Assembly: GCF_001679665.1 (NCBI RefSeq)
Contig: NZ_CP013244.1
Coordinates: 3,593,001-3,657,000 of the forward strand
DNA length: 64,000 bases
From: Candidatus Viadribacter manganicus
Lineage (GTDB): Bacteria > Pseudomonadota > Alphaproteobacteria > Caulobacterales > Aquidulcibacteraceae
Direction of reading: 5' to 3'
Position numbers and translations under genes: made by a program. Below are positions 28,943 to 39,523 of this stretch, in pieces. The stretch's first letter is position 1; each line of letters opens with the position of its first letter. The notes under the pieces are model-generated. The model saw only the letters and a program-made list of their open reading frames with translations, made no database searches and was not told where the DNA came from.

Positions 28943-29695
28943 TCAAACCTCGAATTGCTCCCGCACGATCCGCTCGTCGAGGGCGTGGCCGGGGTCGAAC
29001 AGAAGAGTCAGTGCAGCTGCCGTGTCTTCGCGAATTTCGACGGCGGTGACGTTTCGTGTTTCAACGTTGTCCGCTGTGGCGCTGACCGGGCGGCGATCAG
29101 CCTCAAGCACCTCAATCCGGACCACTGAGCGGTGGGGTAAGAGCGCGCCGCGCCAGCGGCGCGGGCGAAACGGACTGATCGGCGTCAGCGCCAGGAGCCT
29201 GGAATTGATCGGCAAGATCGGGCCGTGGGCCGAAAAGTTGTAGGCCGTGGAGCCCGCTGGCGTCGCCACCATCAGGCCGTCGCAAGAAAGCTCCGGCAGT
29301 CGCTCGGCGCCGTCGATGAATATGCGCAGCTTTGATGTCTGTGCGGTTTGGCGGAAGAGCGAGACTTCATTGAACGCGCGCTCCTCGACGATGCCCGCCG
29401 CCGTCTCACAGCGCGCCACAAGCGGGCGGACGCGGATCGGCTCTGCCTTGGCAACCCGCTCTTGGAGATCGGTTTCGTCGAACTCGTTCATAAGAAAGCC
29501 AATGGTGCCGCGGTGCATCCCGTAGACCGGCTTCTTGTCCTTCAGCCGCCGCCGAAGCGTATCGAGCATGTGGCCGTCGCCGCCGAGGGCGACGATGACG
29601 TCGGCGCTATCGCCGGCTTCCCCATAGGTATGGCGCAGCCGGCGCAAGGCTTCTTGCGCCTCGGGACGGGCGCTGGCGGTGAACGAGAGCTTCAT
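28943..29695 (-). CDS. nadK: NAD kinase
   Basis: 250 residues from the ATG at 29695. GGDG (38-41, Asp40 catalytic), the FNE segment, and CDGLMVATPAGSTAYNFSA are the conserved nucleotide motifs of ATP-NAD kinases. It makes NADP from NAD in the cytoplasm. The aldolase-like gene diverges from it, with a 79-nt gap. Confidence 0.95.
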   Translation of the reverse strand: MKLSFTASARPEAQEALRRLRHTYGEAGDSADVIVALGGDGHMLDTLRRRLKDKKPVYGMHRGTIGFLMNEFDETDLQERVAKAEPIRVRPLVARCETAAGIVEERAFNEVSLFRQTAQTSKLRIFIDGAERLPELSCDGLMVATPAGSTAYNFSAHGPILPINSRLLALTPISPFRPRRWRGALLPHRSVVRIEVLEADRRPVSATADNVETRNVTAVEIREDTAAALTLLFDPGHALDERIVREQFEV

Positions 29696-29774
29696 GGGGA
29701 GTTGGCCGCTCTTTGCATATCGCCCCGACGGGCCTAGGATTTTTCCTAACATACCCAGGAGCGGAGCGCGACTA

Positions 29775-30542
29775 ATGGCCGATGATGCCGGAACATCCCT
29801 GAAGGGCCGCGTGAGCGCCGAGGAATGGCAAGCGCGTGTCGATTGCGCCGCGCTCTATCGCCTCGTCGCTCTGCATGGCTGGGACGATATGATCTTCACG
29901 CATATTTCGATGCGGGTGCCCGGACCTGATCATCACTTTTTGATCAATCCCTACGGACTGTTCTTTGAAGAGATCACCGCGTCGTCGCTGGTGAAGGTCG
30001 ACCTCGACGGCAACATCGTCTCGCCGACGCCGTACTACATCAATCCAGCGGGCTTCACGATTCACTCTGCGATCCACGCGGCGCGTGAAGATGCGCTCTG
30101 CGTCATCCACTTGCACACCGATGCTGGCGTCGGTGTTTCGGCGCAGAAAGAGGGCCTACTGCCGCTCACGCAGAATGCTCTGCTGATGATCCCGAACCTT
30201 GCCTATCACGGTTATGAGGGTGTCGCGCTCAATCTCGATGAGCGCGAGCGTCTGGTGAAAGACATCGGCGACAAGAAGCTGATGCTGCTCCGCAATCACG
30301 GCACCTTGGCTGTTGGTGCGAGTGCGGCCGAAGCGTTCGTCGGTATTTTCTTTCTTGAGCGCGCGTGTGCGCAGCAAGTTGCAGCACTGAGTGTGGGCCG
30401 TGAGAACGTGTTGATCGCACCGGAAGCGGCGCAGGAAGAAACGCGCAACGGTCCCGCGAGGGGCATGGGGATGGTGTCGGGGCTGGCGTGGCCGGGGCTA
30501 AAGCGAAAACTCGACCGGCAATTGCCGGGCTACGACTCCTAA
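29775..30542 (+). CDS. Class II aldolase/adducin family protein
   Basis: 255 residues from the ATG at 29775, which has AGGAG upstream. FTHISMRVPGPDHHFLINPYG, the zinc-binding HLHTDAGVGVSAQ, and LLRNHGTLAVG follow the class II aldolase order. Family members cleave or epimerise phosphosugars, and many with this N-terminal extension (AEEWQARVDCAALYRL) are of unknown substrate. The start lies close to the nadK start on the other strand, so the two may share a promoter region. Confidence 0.88.
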   Translation: MADDAGTSLKGRVSAEEWQARVDCAALYRLVALHGWDDMIFTHISMRVPGPDHHFLINPYGLFFEEITASSLVKVDLDGNIVSPTPYYINPAGFTIHSAIHAAREDALCVIHLHTDAGVGVSAQKEGLLPLTQNALLMIPNLAYHGYEGVALNLDERERLVKDIGDKKLMLLRNHGTLAVGASAAEAFVGIFFLERACAQQVAALSVGRENVLIAPEAAQEETRNGPARGMGMVSGLAWPGLKRKLDRQLPGYDS

Positions 30543-30548
30543 TAGTCG

Positions 30549-31172
30549 TTGCAGCACCTGCCTGAAGGCGACCAACGCATCACCACATCCTCTATCGGTG
30601 AGCGGGAAGACGGAACGCCCTATTATGAGGGGTCGACGTATTACGAGGCGCCGGTCGCGATGGACCCATCGGTGCTGTTCGCGCCTTGGATTGAAAGCAA
30701 TCACCTCGTAACAGACGGTTGGCGCAGCGAGGCTGTGTTTGGCTTCAAGCGCGCGCTCTAGCGCACTGAAGAGAGCGTTATCGCGCTTCAGGCGGGCGCG
30801 CTTTGGGTATCCAATCCCGACGAAGGTTGCGATGAAGGCGGCGTCGAACTCCGAATTTCTCGCCAGGCGTTTTTTCGCTGATGGCCGTGGCTTCGCGAAC
30901 GTCGAAACCGGTGGATGCGCGCTCAGCAGAGGCTGCGAAGGCGGACGGGTCGACGTCTCTGTGGGATACCGCCAGAGCGAAAGCTGGTTGGCGATGGGCC
31001 AAGTTTCCTGGATTCGCCGGTGGAGGGCGACGATTTGCTGAAGGCGCAGGTTTACGTCGTCCGCTTTGGCAGAGGCGGTATGGGCATCCAACTGGGGGTG
31101 TGCGCCCGTATAGATGGCGGTGAGCCCGAACCCGCACTTGTGCTAGGCCTATGGGCTCCGGAGCGCGATTAG
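30549..31172 (+). pseudogene. Decayed coding sequence, family not recognised
   Basis: Three rightward frames take turns in looking protein-like. The first covers 30549-30761 (EREDGTPYYEGSTYYEAPVA, then ends at TAG) and reads on past that stop to a TGA near 30879. A second covers about 30880-31010 (KADGSTSLWDTARAKAGWRW). The frame of the first returns from about 31015 to 31172 (LLKAQVYVVRFGRGGMGIQL and GLWAPERD). No single frame spans the whole. A once-intact gene broken by at least one stop and two frameshifts fits this best. Nothing else is seen in 30543-31245. Confidence 0.35.
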
Positions 31173-31245
31173 TCGCAGAGCGTGTAGACTTTCCGCAGGC
31201 TTAGTCACACATCCGCAAAACTTACTGTGTAGGAAGCGTTACAGG

Positions 31246-32415
31246 ATGGTGGGTCTCTTCAGACGCTTTGGCTTCGCGGCGGTCGTTGTCGTCGGCCTCG
31301 CACTGATGCTGCTCGTGGTCGTGGGCAAATCCGCGACAGACGCGGTGTTTGGCGGAGCTGGCGCTGGCGCGTCGGTCTCGGCTGCGCCGGGCGGCGGCAG
31401 AGGACCTGGCGGTGGCGGCGGCGGTCAAGCAGCGCCTGTCCTTGCAGCGTCGGTGGCGATGCACACCTTTACCGATGGGCTTCAGGCGATTGGCACCGCG
31501 CAGGCGCGCGAGAGCATCGTCCTTACGCCCAAAATTGCCGACACCATTCGCCGGATCCGATTTGAAAGCGGCGATCGCGTTCGCGCCGGCCAAGTGCTCG
31601 TCGAGATGTCGAGCGTAGAGCAGGCCGCTGATCTTGCAGCGGTGAATGCCTCAAACGCCGCTGCGCAGGAAGATCTGCGGCGCTACCAAGAATTGTTCGA
31701 TCGAGGCTTCGCATCACAAGCGCGTCTCGACAGTGTTCGCGCAGCTGCCGATGCTGCGCAGGCGCGCGCCAACGCAGGCGCCTCCCGCATCGCGGATCGC
31801 ACCATTCGCGCACCGTTTGCTGGCGTAGTGGGTCTGCGAACCGCGAGCCCCGGTCAGTACATGCGTCCTGGTGATCAGATCGGCACGCTTGATGATGTGT
31901 CTGAAATCAAGCTCGACTTCACGGTTACAGAAACGCAATTGTCTCGAGTCGTCGCTGGCGTCGAATTGGTGGCGCACACCTCCGCTTATCCGGATCGCTC
32001 CTTCACGGGCGCCATTGCCAATGTTGATAGCCGCGTCGACCCTGCAACGCGCACAGTGCGTGTCCGCGCTATCTTGCCGAACGCCGACGGCACACTTCGC
32101 CCCGGCATGCTGATGACGGTGGATGTTCGCTCAAATCCGCGCGAGGCCTTGGCCATCCCCGAGATCGCCATCCTGGACCAAATTGACGGCGCATACGTCT
32201 ATCGTGTCGTTGAACATGAGGGCTCTCAGACGGTCGAGCGTCTACAGATCCGCACCGGACAGCGCTCGGGCGGCATGGCTGAGGTGCTCGAGGGTTTAAA
32301 TGCCGGCGATCAGGTGATCACTGAAGGTGTGCAAAGCGTCCGCCCGGGCCAACCGGTGCAACTGAGCGCTCCGCCATCTGCAGCCGAGGGGGCGCTTCGC
32401 CCTCGCGGCCGGTAA
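31246..32415 (+). CDS. RND efflux periplasmic adaptor subunit
   Basis: 389 residues. An N-terminal membrane anchor (about 5-25), then a Gly-rich stretch (about 46-62). The lipoyl/hairpin/barrel order follows: IRFESGDRVRAGQVLVEM, the coiled hairpin (QEDLRRYQELFDRGFASQAR), FAGVVGLRTASPGQYM, and PEIAILDQIDGAYVYRV. It links the inner-membrane pump to an outer-membrane channel, which is not encoded nearby. Ten nt separate it from the pump gene, so both form an operon. Confidence 0.93.
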   Translation: MVGLFRRFGFAAVVVVGLALMLLVVVGKSATDAVFGGAGAGASVSAAPGGGRGPGGGGGGQAAPVLAASVAMHTFTDGLQAIGTAQARESIVLTPKIADTIRRIRFESGDRVRAGQVLVEMSSVEQAADLAAVNASNAAAQEDLRRYQELFDRGFASQARLDSVRAAADAAQARANAGASRIADRTIRAPFAGVVGLRTASPGQYMRPGDQIGTLDDVSEIKLDFTVTETQLSRVVAGVELVAHTSAYPDRSFTGAIANVDSRVDPATRTVRVRAILPNADGTLRPGMLMTVDVRSNPREALAIPEIAILDQIDGAYVYRVVEHEGSQTVERLQIRTGQRSGGMAEVLEGLNAGDQVITEGVQSVRPGQPVQLSAPPSAAEGALRPRGR

Positions 32416-32424
32416 TAGCCGAAC

Positions 32425-35400
32425 ATGACGCTTTCGGATCTCTCCGTTCGCCGCCCCGTGCTGGCGACGGTCTTTTCGCTGATCATCATCGCCTTCGGCC
32501 TGATTGCGTTCACGCGTCTGCCTTTGCGCGAACTGCCCGATGTCGACCGTCCCGTTGTGTCCGTGAACGCCAGCTATCCCGGCGCCTCGGCCCAGGTCGT
32601 TGAAAATCAGATCACACGCGTTATCGAGGATCAGCTCTCGGGTATCGACGGCATCGACGTCATCAACTCCGCCAGCCGTGACGGCCGTTCCTCGATTAAC
32701 ATCGAGTTCACCCTGGATCGCGATCTCGAAGACGCGACGAACGACGTTCGAAACGCTGTCAGCCGCGCACGTGGCCAACTTCCTGCCGACATCGACGAAC
32801 CCGTGATCCGCAAGGCGGACGCCGATTCCGACGCGATTATCTGGTTCAGCCTGCAATCGACCACGCTCGATCGCATGGCGCTCACGGATTACGCGGACCG
32901 TTACATCGTCGATCGCCTCGCCGTTCTAAACGGCGTCGCGAACGTCCAGATCGGCGGCGGCTTTCGGCGCGCACTACGCATCTGGCTCGATACCAACGCC
33001 ATGGCTGCGCGCGGCATCACGGTTCAGGACGTAGAGAGCGCGCTGCGTTCGCAGAATATCGAACTTCCCGCTGGGTATGTGCAGAGCGAGGAGCGCGACT
33101 ATCAAGTTCGCGTTGCGCGCGCGTTCGAGACACCCGAGCAGTTTCAACGTCTGCCGATTGCAGGCGCTGGCGGACCAGAGGACGCCGTCGTCCGTCTGGG
33201 GGACATCGCCCGCGTTGAAATTGAACCAGAAGAACGGCGTAGCATTTTCCGGGGCAACGGCGTCGAGCAGGTTGGCCTCGGTATTGTTCGTCAGTCGCGT
33301 TCGAATGCCTTGGATGTCGGTCGCGTCGTCAAGGAAGAGGTTGAGCGCCTTCGCTCGTCGCTGCCCGAGGGCACCGACATCGTCATCACCTACGATTCCA
33401 CCGTTTTCATCGATCGCGCGATTGGCCGTGTCGGTCAAACGCTGTTGGAATCCACTGCACTCGTCATTCTCGTGATCTTTTTGTTCCTTGGATCGTGGCG
33501 GGCAGCGTTCATTCCGGCGGCCGTGATTCCGGTGTGTTTGATCGGCGCCTTCCTGATCCTCTTGATATTCGGGTTTTCGATAAATCTGTTGACCCTGCTC
33601 GCGTTGGTGCTCGCCATCGGACTTGTCGTCGACGACTCGATTGTCGTGCTCGAAAACGCGCAGCGGCGGGTGGATACGTTAGGCGAGCCGCCGTTGGTGG
33701 CCGCCGAACGCGGATCGCGCCAAGTGTTCTTCGCGATCGTCGCGACGTCCGCGGTGTTGGTGGCGGTGTTTTTGCCGCTGTTGTTTGTCGGCGGTTACGT
33801 CGGGCGCTTGTTCGTTGAGTTGGCGGTGACCATCGCCGGTGTCGTCGTGATCTCGGCGTTCGCTGCGCTCTCACTGTCGCCAATGATGTGCTCAAAGCTC
33901 ATCAAGCCGGTGAAGAGCAGCACCCGATTGTCCCGTTTCGTAGACGGCGTGCTGGACGCCTTGCGCGCCTCGTATCGCGCGTCGCTGGAGGCGGCGATGC
34001 AGGCGAAGGCTTTGGTGTTCGTGGTGTTCGCCAGCGTTGTGATTCTCGGCGGCTACCTCTTCACCCAGCTTTCGTCAGAGCTCACGCCGCCGGAGGATCG
34101 CGGAAATCTGACGATCTTCGCCCAAGCGCCGGAAGGTGCGGGCTTCGAATATATGAGCCGCGTGATGAGCCAGGTTGAGGCCATCTTGCTCGAGTACGTG
34201 GAAAACGGCGAAGCGCAGCGCGTGATGGTGGTCGCCCCCGGGTTTGGCGATGCTGGCACGAACCGTTTCTCGTCCGGCCTAGCACGCGTCTTCTTGACCG
34301 ATTGGGAGCACCGCCATCGCAGTGGCGCTGAGATCGAGACTGAGATGAATGCCCGCTTCGCGCAGATCCCTGGCGCTACGGTCCGCGCCCGTATGCAGAA
34401 CCCCTTCCAGGGTGGTGGCGGAGGCGGTGGCGCTGATGGCGCTTCGATCGTGCTTCTAGGCTCGACTTACGAAAGCTTGGCGCTCGTGGCTGAGCGCGTC
34501 ATGGACCGCATGCGCGAGAGCCCAAATTTCCAACGCCCACGCATGAACTATCAACCGACATCCCCACGTGTGCTTGTCGATATTGATCGCGAGCGCGCGG
34601 CGGCGCTCGGCGTTTCGGTGCAAGCGATCGGTCGTACGCTCGAAGCGACGATGGGCTCGCGCCGGGTAAATACCATCGCGGATCGCGGCGAGGAATATTA
34701 CGTATACCTACAGGCCGAGCGTGACGAACGTTCGAACATTGCCGATCTGACCAACAAATATGTTCGCTCGGATCGAACCGGCGAGTTGGTTCCGCTGGCC
34801 ACGCTCGTGAACGTAAACACCGTCGGTGATTCCGCTGAACGCCGGCGCATGAACCGCCAAGCGTCGGTCACGATCTCTGCCTCGATTGCCGGCGATTACG
34901 CGATCGGTGACGCGCTCAACGAGCTTGAGACACTGGCGCGCGCGGAAATCGGCAATGAGCCGATTACGATCGACTACACAGGCGCCGCGCGTCAGTACAA
35001 ACAATCGACGGGCGCCATCGCCTTTGCCTTCGCATTCGCTCTGATCGTGGTCTTCCTGGTGTTGGCGGCGCAGTTCGAGAGCTTCGTCCACCCGATCGTG
35101 ATCATGGTGTCGGTGCCGCTGGCGCTGACAGGGGGCCTTTTTGGGCTATTCTTGTTCAATGGCACGCTGAACATTTACAGCCAGATCGGCCTCATCATCC
35201 TTATTGCCCTCGCGGCCAAGAACGGCATTTTGATTGTCGAGTTCGCCAATCAGCTGCGCGATGAGGGGCGCAGCATCCGTGACGCCATCATTGAAGCGGC
35301 TGATTTGCGTATTCGGCCGGTGCTCATGACGTCGGTTGCAACTATCGTCGGCGCTATCCCACTCATACTCGGGCATGGCGCGGGCGCGGAGAGCCGTTTC

Positions 35401-35571
35401 ACGATTGGCGTCGTGATTTTCTTCGGGCTTCTGGTCGCGACGATGCTAACGCTGTTCGTCGTGCCGATATTCTATGATCTGCTCGCGCGCTACACCAAGT
35501 CGCCGGAAGCAACCGCCAAGGAGATTGAAGCGTTCGAGCGCGGTGAAGCCACCGCGCGCCCGGCCGAGTGA
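32425..35571 (+). CDS. RND multidrug efflux permease
   Basis: 1048 residues with the AcrB/MexF layout: TM1 ([19 protein letters not shown]), large periplasmic loop, TM2-6 with [17 protein letters not shown] (proton-relay Asp pair), second loop, and TM7-12 ending [14 protein letters not shown] run of seven glycines (residues about 665-671) in the second periplasmic loop, near NPFQ, is unusual. It is a proton-driven exporter of hydrophobic compounds. Its partner adaptor is immediately upstream; no regulator gene is adjacent. Confidence 0.95.
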   Translation: MTLSDLSVRRPVLATVFSLIIIAFGLIAFTRLPLRELPDVDRPVVSVNASYPGASAQVVENQITRVIEDQLSGIDGIDVINSASRDGRSSINIEFTLDRDLEDATNDVRNAVSRARGQLPADIDEPVIRKADADSDAIIWFSLQSTTLDRMALTDYADRYIVDRLAVLNGVANVQIGGGFRRALRIWLDTNAMAARGITVQDVESALRSQNIELPAGYVQSEERDYQVRVARAFETPEQFQRLPIAGAGGPEDAVVRLGDIARVEIEPEERRSIFRGNGVEQVGLGIVRQSRSNALDVGRVVKEEVERLRSSLPEGTDIVITYDSTVFIDRAIGRVGQTLLESTALVILVIFLFLGSWRAAFIPAAVIPVCLIGAFLILLIFGFSINLLTLLALVLAIGLVVDDSIVVLENAQRRVDTLGEPPLVAAERGSRQVFFAIVATSAVLVAVFLPLLFVGGYVGRLFVELAVTIAGVVVISAFAALSLSPMMCSKLIKPVKSSTRLSRFVDGVLDALRASYRASLEAAMQAKALVFVVFASVVILGGYLFTQLSSELTPPEDRGNLTIFAQAPEGAGFEYMSRVMSQVEAILLEYVENGEAQRVMVVAPGFGDAGTNRFSSGLARVFLTDWEHRHRSGAEIETEMNARFAQIPGATVRARMQNPFQGGGGGGGADGASIVLLGSTYESLALVAERVMDRMRESPNFQRPRMNYQPTSPRVLVDIDRERAAALGVSVQAIGRTLEATMGSRRVNTIADRGEEYYVYLQAERDERSNIADLTNKYVRSDRTGELVPLATLVNVNTVGDSAERRRMNRQASVTISASIAGDYAIGDALNELETLARAEIGNEPITIDYTGAARQYKQSTGAIAFAFAFALIVVFLVLAAQFESFVHPIVIMVSVPLALTGGLFGLFLFNGTLNIYSQIGLIILIALAAKNGILIVEFANQLRDEGRSIRDAIIEAADLRIRPVLMTSVATIVGAIPLILGHGAGAESRFTIGVVIFFGLLVATMLTLFVVPIFYDLLARYTKSPEATAKEIEAFERGEATARPAE

Positions 35572-36057
35572 TTACTCGGACGCTTCGACCATCAGATAGG
35601 CGATGAGATCGCGGCGTTGCGTTTCATCGCGCACGCCTGCGAATGCCATGCGATTGCCAGGCAAGAATGTCTGCGGGTTCTGCAGCCAATGATCGAGATG
35701 ATCGGCATCCCACACGAATGACGCGTCTTGCACGGCTTGCGAATAGGTGAAGCCCTGCGCCGTGCCGATCTCGCGCCCGAACACGCCGTGCAAGTTGGGG
35801 CCTACACGGTGCGGAGCGCCGGCGTCTATCACGTGACACGAGCGGCATTGAGCAAAGACCCGCCGGCCCGCTTCGTAATTGGCCTCGTTGTAAGGTGAAG
35901 CGAGCGCCGCGATCTTGGCTTGCTCTTCGTCATTGCTGGGCGCTGGAGGCGCGGCCGCTTGGGTCGTCGGGACGGGCTCGGACGTCGGTGGCGGTGGCGT
36001 TTCAGACGGCCCGCAGGCCGCGACTGTGAGCAACGCAACGAAAATAAGTCCGCGCAT
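35572..36057 (-). CDS. Class I cytochrome c, lipoprotein
   Basis: 161 residues from the ATG at 36057. Lipobox ending in Cys15 (LLTVAAC), a Pro/Thr/Ala-rich linker, then heme attachment CRSCH (71-75) and a distal Met137 in PGNRMAFAGV. These are the ligands of a low-spin class I c-type cytochrome. It probably carries electrons in the periplasm, tethered to a membrane. It converges with the RND permease gene, with no gap. Confidence 0.9.
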   Translation of the reverse strand: MRGLIFVALLTVAACGPSETPPPPTSEPVPTTQAAAPPAPSNDEEQAKIAALASPYNEANYEAGRRVFAQCRSCHVIDAGAPHRVGPNLHGVFGREIGTAQGFTYSQAVQDASFVWDADHLDHWLQNPQTFLPGNRMAFAGVRDETQRRDLIAYLMVEASE

Positions 36058-36178
36058 GTGAGTTCCCCGGAGTTTGAGAGCCAAACATTCGCGCCGCGTT
36101 GTGTGATCGCGCAACGGGGCGAACCGCCTCACCCGCAGGGGAAGCCGGAAACGCACACGGAAACAGCGCATTAGGCGC

Positions 36179-36227
36179 GGTGCCGCGTAAGGGACTCGAA
36201 CCCCTGACCCCCTGATTACAAATCAGG
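36179..36227 (-). other. 3' half of tRNA-Thr (UGU): attachment-site scar
   Basis: On the minus strand the sequence keeps the anticodon stem CCTGA / TCAGG with loop TTTGTAA (anticodon UGU), variable loop, T-arm with TTCGAGT, acceptor 3' strand ACGCGGC, discriminator A and CC. The D-arm and 5' acceptor strand are missing; upstream sequence is unrelated. The integrase gene starts 180 bp away. This is the pattern left when an element integrates into a tRNA gene and displaces its 3' end. Confidence 0.8.
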
Positions 36228-36404
36228 AGGTTGCGGTCTTTCTGCAGTTTCCGTCGGTTGGCTGGATATGGCAAAAGCCAGATAAAGAATGGGTTATTTC
36301 GCATTGAGTGTTAGGCGCAATTGGCTGGCGTTGGCTGTGATTTGCCCTTAAGCTGTACCCGACATGTACCCGGAATGGCCGGGGGAGGATGTTTCGGGGG
36401 CGTT

Positions 36405-37733
36405 TTGACCAAGAAGGTCAACATCACGAACAGGCTGATCGAGCGGCTGACGCCACGGGCCGAGCGGTTCGACATTTTCGACGGCACCATCCGCGGCTTC
36501 CATCTGCGTGTGCATCCCAACGGTTCGATGACGTATCGTTTGAAGTACGTGGCCGATGGGCGCCAGCGGGCGATGACGATCGGGGAGCACGGCGCGCCCT
36601 GGACGGCCGATGCTGCCCGTACGCAGGCTGAAGTGCTCCGAGGCATCGTGAAGGCTGGCGGCGACCCGCTGGCCCGGGCTGAAGCGCTGAAGGCCGAGCG
36701 TATGGAGCAACGACGGCGCGCCATCACGGTCGCTCAGCTCATTGAGCGGTGGCTGGCAGACGGTCCGGAAGCGGCGCCCAACAAGCGCGCGGTTTCCTGG
36801 GAGCACGACGCTAGCCGCCTTCGTCGCCACATCGTCCCGTTACTTGGAAACATTCTGGCTGGCGATCTGCGTCGCGCCGACATTGAGAAGGCGCAACGGC
36901 AGATCCGCGATGGCGAGACAGCAACGCGTGAGAAGAGCGCCAAGAAGCGGGGGCTCGCAGTGGTGCGAGGCGGGCCAAGTATCGCGCGCGGAGCGATTGT
37001 CTCTCTGTCGAGCTGCTACGGCTGGGCGGTCGCGCAGGAGCTGGTCGACGCAAATCCCGTTACGAACGTTCAGAAGCTCGCTGCCGTAAAGCGAGAGCGG
37101 TTTCTCTCGGACAAGGAGACCGCGAAGCTGCTCGACACGCTGACGGCCATGCAGGACGAGCGCTCATTGTCGAAGGAACATGCCGACGTCATCCGGCTGC
37201 TGCTGCTCACGGGCGCGCGCAAGGCTGAGATTTCGGAGTTGGCCTGGTCGGAGGTCGATCTCGTTCATGGCGTGATCAAACTTCCGCCAGCGCGGTCGAA
37301 AACTGGAGAGAAGGCAATTCCACTCAACGCACCCGCTGCGGCTATTCTCGCGGAGCGAAGCGCTCAGAACGATCGGCTGGCAAAGAAAGGGCGTAGTCCC
37401 GTCGTTTTTCCTGCGCCGACTAATTCCAAGATGCCGGCGACCGGCCTGCAGAAGGCCTGGCAACGTGTCCGTACGCGCGCGAAGCTTGGAAACACACGCC
37501 TGCATGATCTGCGGCACAGCTACGCCAGTTTTGCCGTCGCGGGCGGCGCGAGCCTCGCGCTTATCGGCAAGGTGCTTGGGCACACGCAGGTAAGCACCAC
37601 GCAGCGCTACGCGCATTTCGGAGCAGATCCCGGCAAGGAGCTAGCTGAGCGCGTCGGAAAGCGCATTCTCGGTACGCGGGAGCAGAAGAACGACAGCATA
37701 GTCAAACTTCGTCAGAAGGACGAAGCGAGCTAA
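36405..37733 (+). CDS. Tyrosine recombinase/integrase of an integrated element
   Basis: 442 residues from the TTG at 36405; earlier starts add sequence that does not fit. The N-terminal arm-binding domain (FHLRVHPNGSMTYRLKYVAD) is of the DUF4102 type. The catalytic set follows: Arg in TGARKAEISELAW, HDLRH, GHTQ and the nucleophile Tyr in TTQRYAHFG. It lies beside the tRNA-Thr half and points into the element. It probably catalyses integration and excision at that tRNA. Confidence 0.95.
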   Translation: MTKKVNITNRLIERLTPRAERFDIFDGTIRGFHLRVHPNGSMTYRLKYVADGRQRAMTIGEHGAPWTADAARTQAEVLRGIVKAGGDPLARAEALKAERMEQRRRAITVAQLIERWLADGPEAAPNKRAVSWEHDASRLRRHIVPLLGNILAGDLRRADIEKAQRQIRDGETATREKSAKKRGLAVVRGGPSIARGAIVSLSSCYGWAVAQELVDANPVTNVQKLAAVKRERFLSDKETAKLLDTLTAMQDERSLSKEHADVIRLLLLTGARKAEISELAWSEVDLVHGVIKLPPARSKTGEKAIPLNAPAAAILAERSAQNDRLAKKGRSPVVFPAPTNSKMPATGLQKAWQRVRTRAKLGNTRLHDLRHSYASFAVAGGASLALIGKVLGHTQVSTTQRYAHFGADPGKELAERVGKRILGTREQKNDSIVKLRQKDEAS

Positions 37734-37830
37734 AGTTTGGTTCGGCGGGATAGGGCGACGGCCCGACAAGCACGCTTTCCGCAGCGAGCTTCCCGCCGAT
37801 CAACATGCGGATGCGTCATGCGGAGGCGCT

Positions 37831-38751
37831 GTGTTTACGGAACGCGAGATCGCGGAGATTGAGGCTGTTTGGCCCGAAAACGGTTGGCCTGGCGCGTCTG
37901 TATCAGACAAGCCATTCCTTGAGGTGGACGCGGTTTGGCTCCCAGACGCTATCAGCGCCGTGGAGCGGCTAATCTGGCAGAACATTGATGAGCCACTGCT
38001 AGCGCCCGGCGATCTGATCAGGGTCGTTCGCAGGCGTGCCGCGAAGTCGGCGGCAGAAAAGCTCTCGACAATGCGCGCAGGAATGCGGTCCGGCCGTTCG
38101 CTGACGTCGCATCAGCAAATGTCTGGCAACGCGGCGTCGCCCACGGCGGAAGGCGCCAAAGGCGTCGACGCGGAACTAGGCGTCGACGACGATCTCCTTG
38201 TCTCTACCTACGACCGGCTGCTGCTGGATCGTAAGTCTAAGCGAGCGCGTGTTTGTGCATTTATGCGTGCTGTGTTCGCCAATGACCGAGATTGGCGTGC
38301 GCCTGTTTGGGCGTTCAACGAGCGCGGCAACCTGTCTATCTCGTTGATCCGCTGGCGCGATGATCAGTTTTATCGTTGGGCCATGCGAACTGGTCGTTCG
38401 AACGCGTCGGAAGGGCCCCTATTCGTTAAACGCGCAGATCTGGACGCGCTCATGGGACGCTGTGTTGAAGGCGGGGACTTCGCGCAGATGCTGCCCGCAT
38501 CTATCAGCATGAAAAGCGACCTGACGAACCGAGCGCCCAGCGATCTTCCAAGGCTTACTTCCGCACAGAACAAAGTCGTAGAGGCAGGCAAACGACGATG
38601 GCCCGATCGTAAGTTCCCGCCCGACATGAATGCGAAGAGCATCTGCAGCGCGATAGAGGCCGACCTAGGTTCAGAGTATCCAGACCGCAGCGTCGTCCGT
38701 GCGGCTTTCAAGTTGGACGGGTGGAACTGGCCGACGCGACCTCGGCGGTGA
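37831..38751 (+). CDS. Uncharacterised element protein
   Basis: 306 residues from a GTG. An acidic N-terminal third (IEAVWPENGW, then VERLIWQNIDEPLLAPGD), a basic middle, and a C-terminal segment RRWPDRKFPPDMNAKSICSA that looks helix-turn-helix-like with the following SVVRAAFKLDGW. No known family is recognised. It belongs to the element by position and orientation, between the integrase and the excisionase-like gene. Confidence 0.65.
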   Translation: MFTEREIAEIEAVWPENGWPGASVSDKPFLEVDAVWLPDAISAVERLIWQNIDEPLLAPGDLIRVVRRRAAKSAAEKLSTMRAGMRSGRSLTSHQQMSGNAASPTAEGAKGVDAELGVDDDLLVSTYDRLLLDRKSKRARVCAFMRAVFANDRDWRAPVWAFNERGNLSISLIRWRDDQFYRWAMRTGRSNASEGPLFVKRADLDALMGRCVEGGDFAQMLPASISMKSDLTNRAPSDLPRLTSAQNKVVEAGKRRWPDRKFPPDMNAKSICSAIEADLGSEYPDRSVVRAAFKLDGWNWPTRPRR

Positions 38752-38872
38752 CGGCCGCAAACAACTGATCTCACACAACTCTCAACGTCTCCCAAACTCC
38801 CATTTCACTCCCAAACTTTGATTGAGCAACATCGCTCCAACGTCGCCCACTTCGGGCTAACGGGAGCGAGAG

Positions 38873-39160
38873 ATGCAGTCTCAAGACGAAGCAGGCAGCG
38901 AACCGCTGGCCTGGTCAGACGACTTCAAGATGCGACGCAAGGAGGCCTCCGCATTAGCTGCGGCGCTCGGCTATCCACTCGCGCCGGCCACGCTGGCAAA
39001 GATGGCCGTGCAGGGCGGTGGCCCTGAAATCGCGTATTTTGGGACAGTTCCGCTGTACGAAGTGGCCTCGTTCAAGGAGTGGCTGAACAGCCGCACCACG
39101 CGAGCGCGAAGCACAGCGGAATTGCGTCGAAATCTACAAGTCGAAGCCGCGGCGGCTTAG
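38873..39160 (+). CDS. Excisionase/AlpA-like winged-helix protein
   Basis: 95 residues. LAAALGYPLAPATLAKMAVQ followed by GGGPEIAYFGTVPLYEVASF and KEWLNSRTTR is the layout of small element-borne DNA-binding proteins of the AlpA/Xis type: a helix-turn-helix, a Gly-rich turn, a strand pair and a terminal helix. It probably directs excision or controls the genes that follow. Preceded by 121 bp with no gene. Confidence 0.65.
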   Translation: MQSQDEAGSEPLAWSDDFKMRRKEASALAAALGYPLAPATLAKMAVQGGGPEIAYFGTVPLYEVASFKEWLNSRTTRARSTAELRRNLQVEAAAA

Positions 39161-39268
39161 TGCGCCGCATTTCCACCCCCAGGACAGCGAAACGCGCCCG
39201 CTTTGCCCGCGAGCGCGTTCCGGCGCGTCATTTGCGCGCTGAATTGTTGTCGAGAGCAGCAGGACAAC

Positions 39269-39523
39269 ATGACGAACCTAACGAACGTAGCAGCACCCTT
39301 CAACCCTGAGGGTGATTGCCTTCCCGCCATCATTACCGGTGGCGGTGTGACCAACGCGAGTATTGCGAGTCTGCTAGCGGCGCTTAACAGCGCCGCGGCG
39401 CGGCGGTGCAAGAATCGGTGGGCGCGCCAACGCTTGCACATTGCCACGCAGGCGGCGCTAGACGCCGCGCACTGCTTGGAGCGCGCCGTAGTCGCGAGCG
39501 CAAGGGAGGCCAGCCATGGGTGA
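39269..39523 (+). CDS. Small uncharacterised element protein
   Basis: 84 residues from the ATG at 39269, with AGGA upstream. An N-terminal loop rich in Gly/Pro, then an amphipathic Ala-rich helix (ASIASLLAALNSAAARRCK and LHIATQAALDAAHCLERAVV). No family known. Its end overlaps the next gene by 8 nt, suggesting translational coupling. Confidence 0.5.
   Translation: MTNLTNVAAPFNPEGDCLPAIITGGGVTNASIASLLAALNSAAARRCKNRWARQRLHIATQAALDAAHCLERAVVASAREASHG

Noticed and set aside
30498-31091. 197-residue leftward reading frame
   Set aside because: The residue composition is not coherent and it lies antisense to frames that look more like protein.
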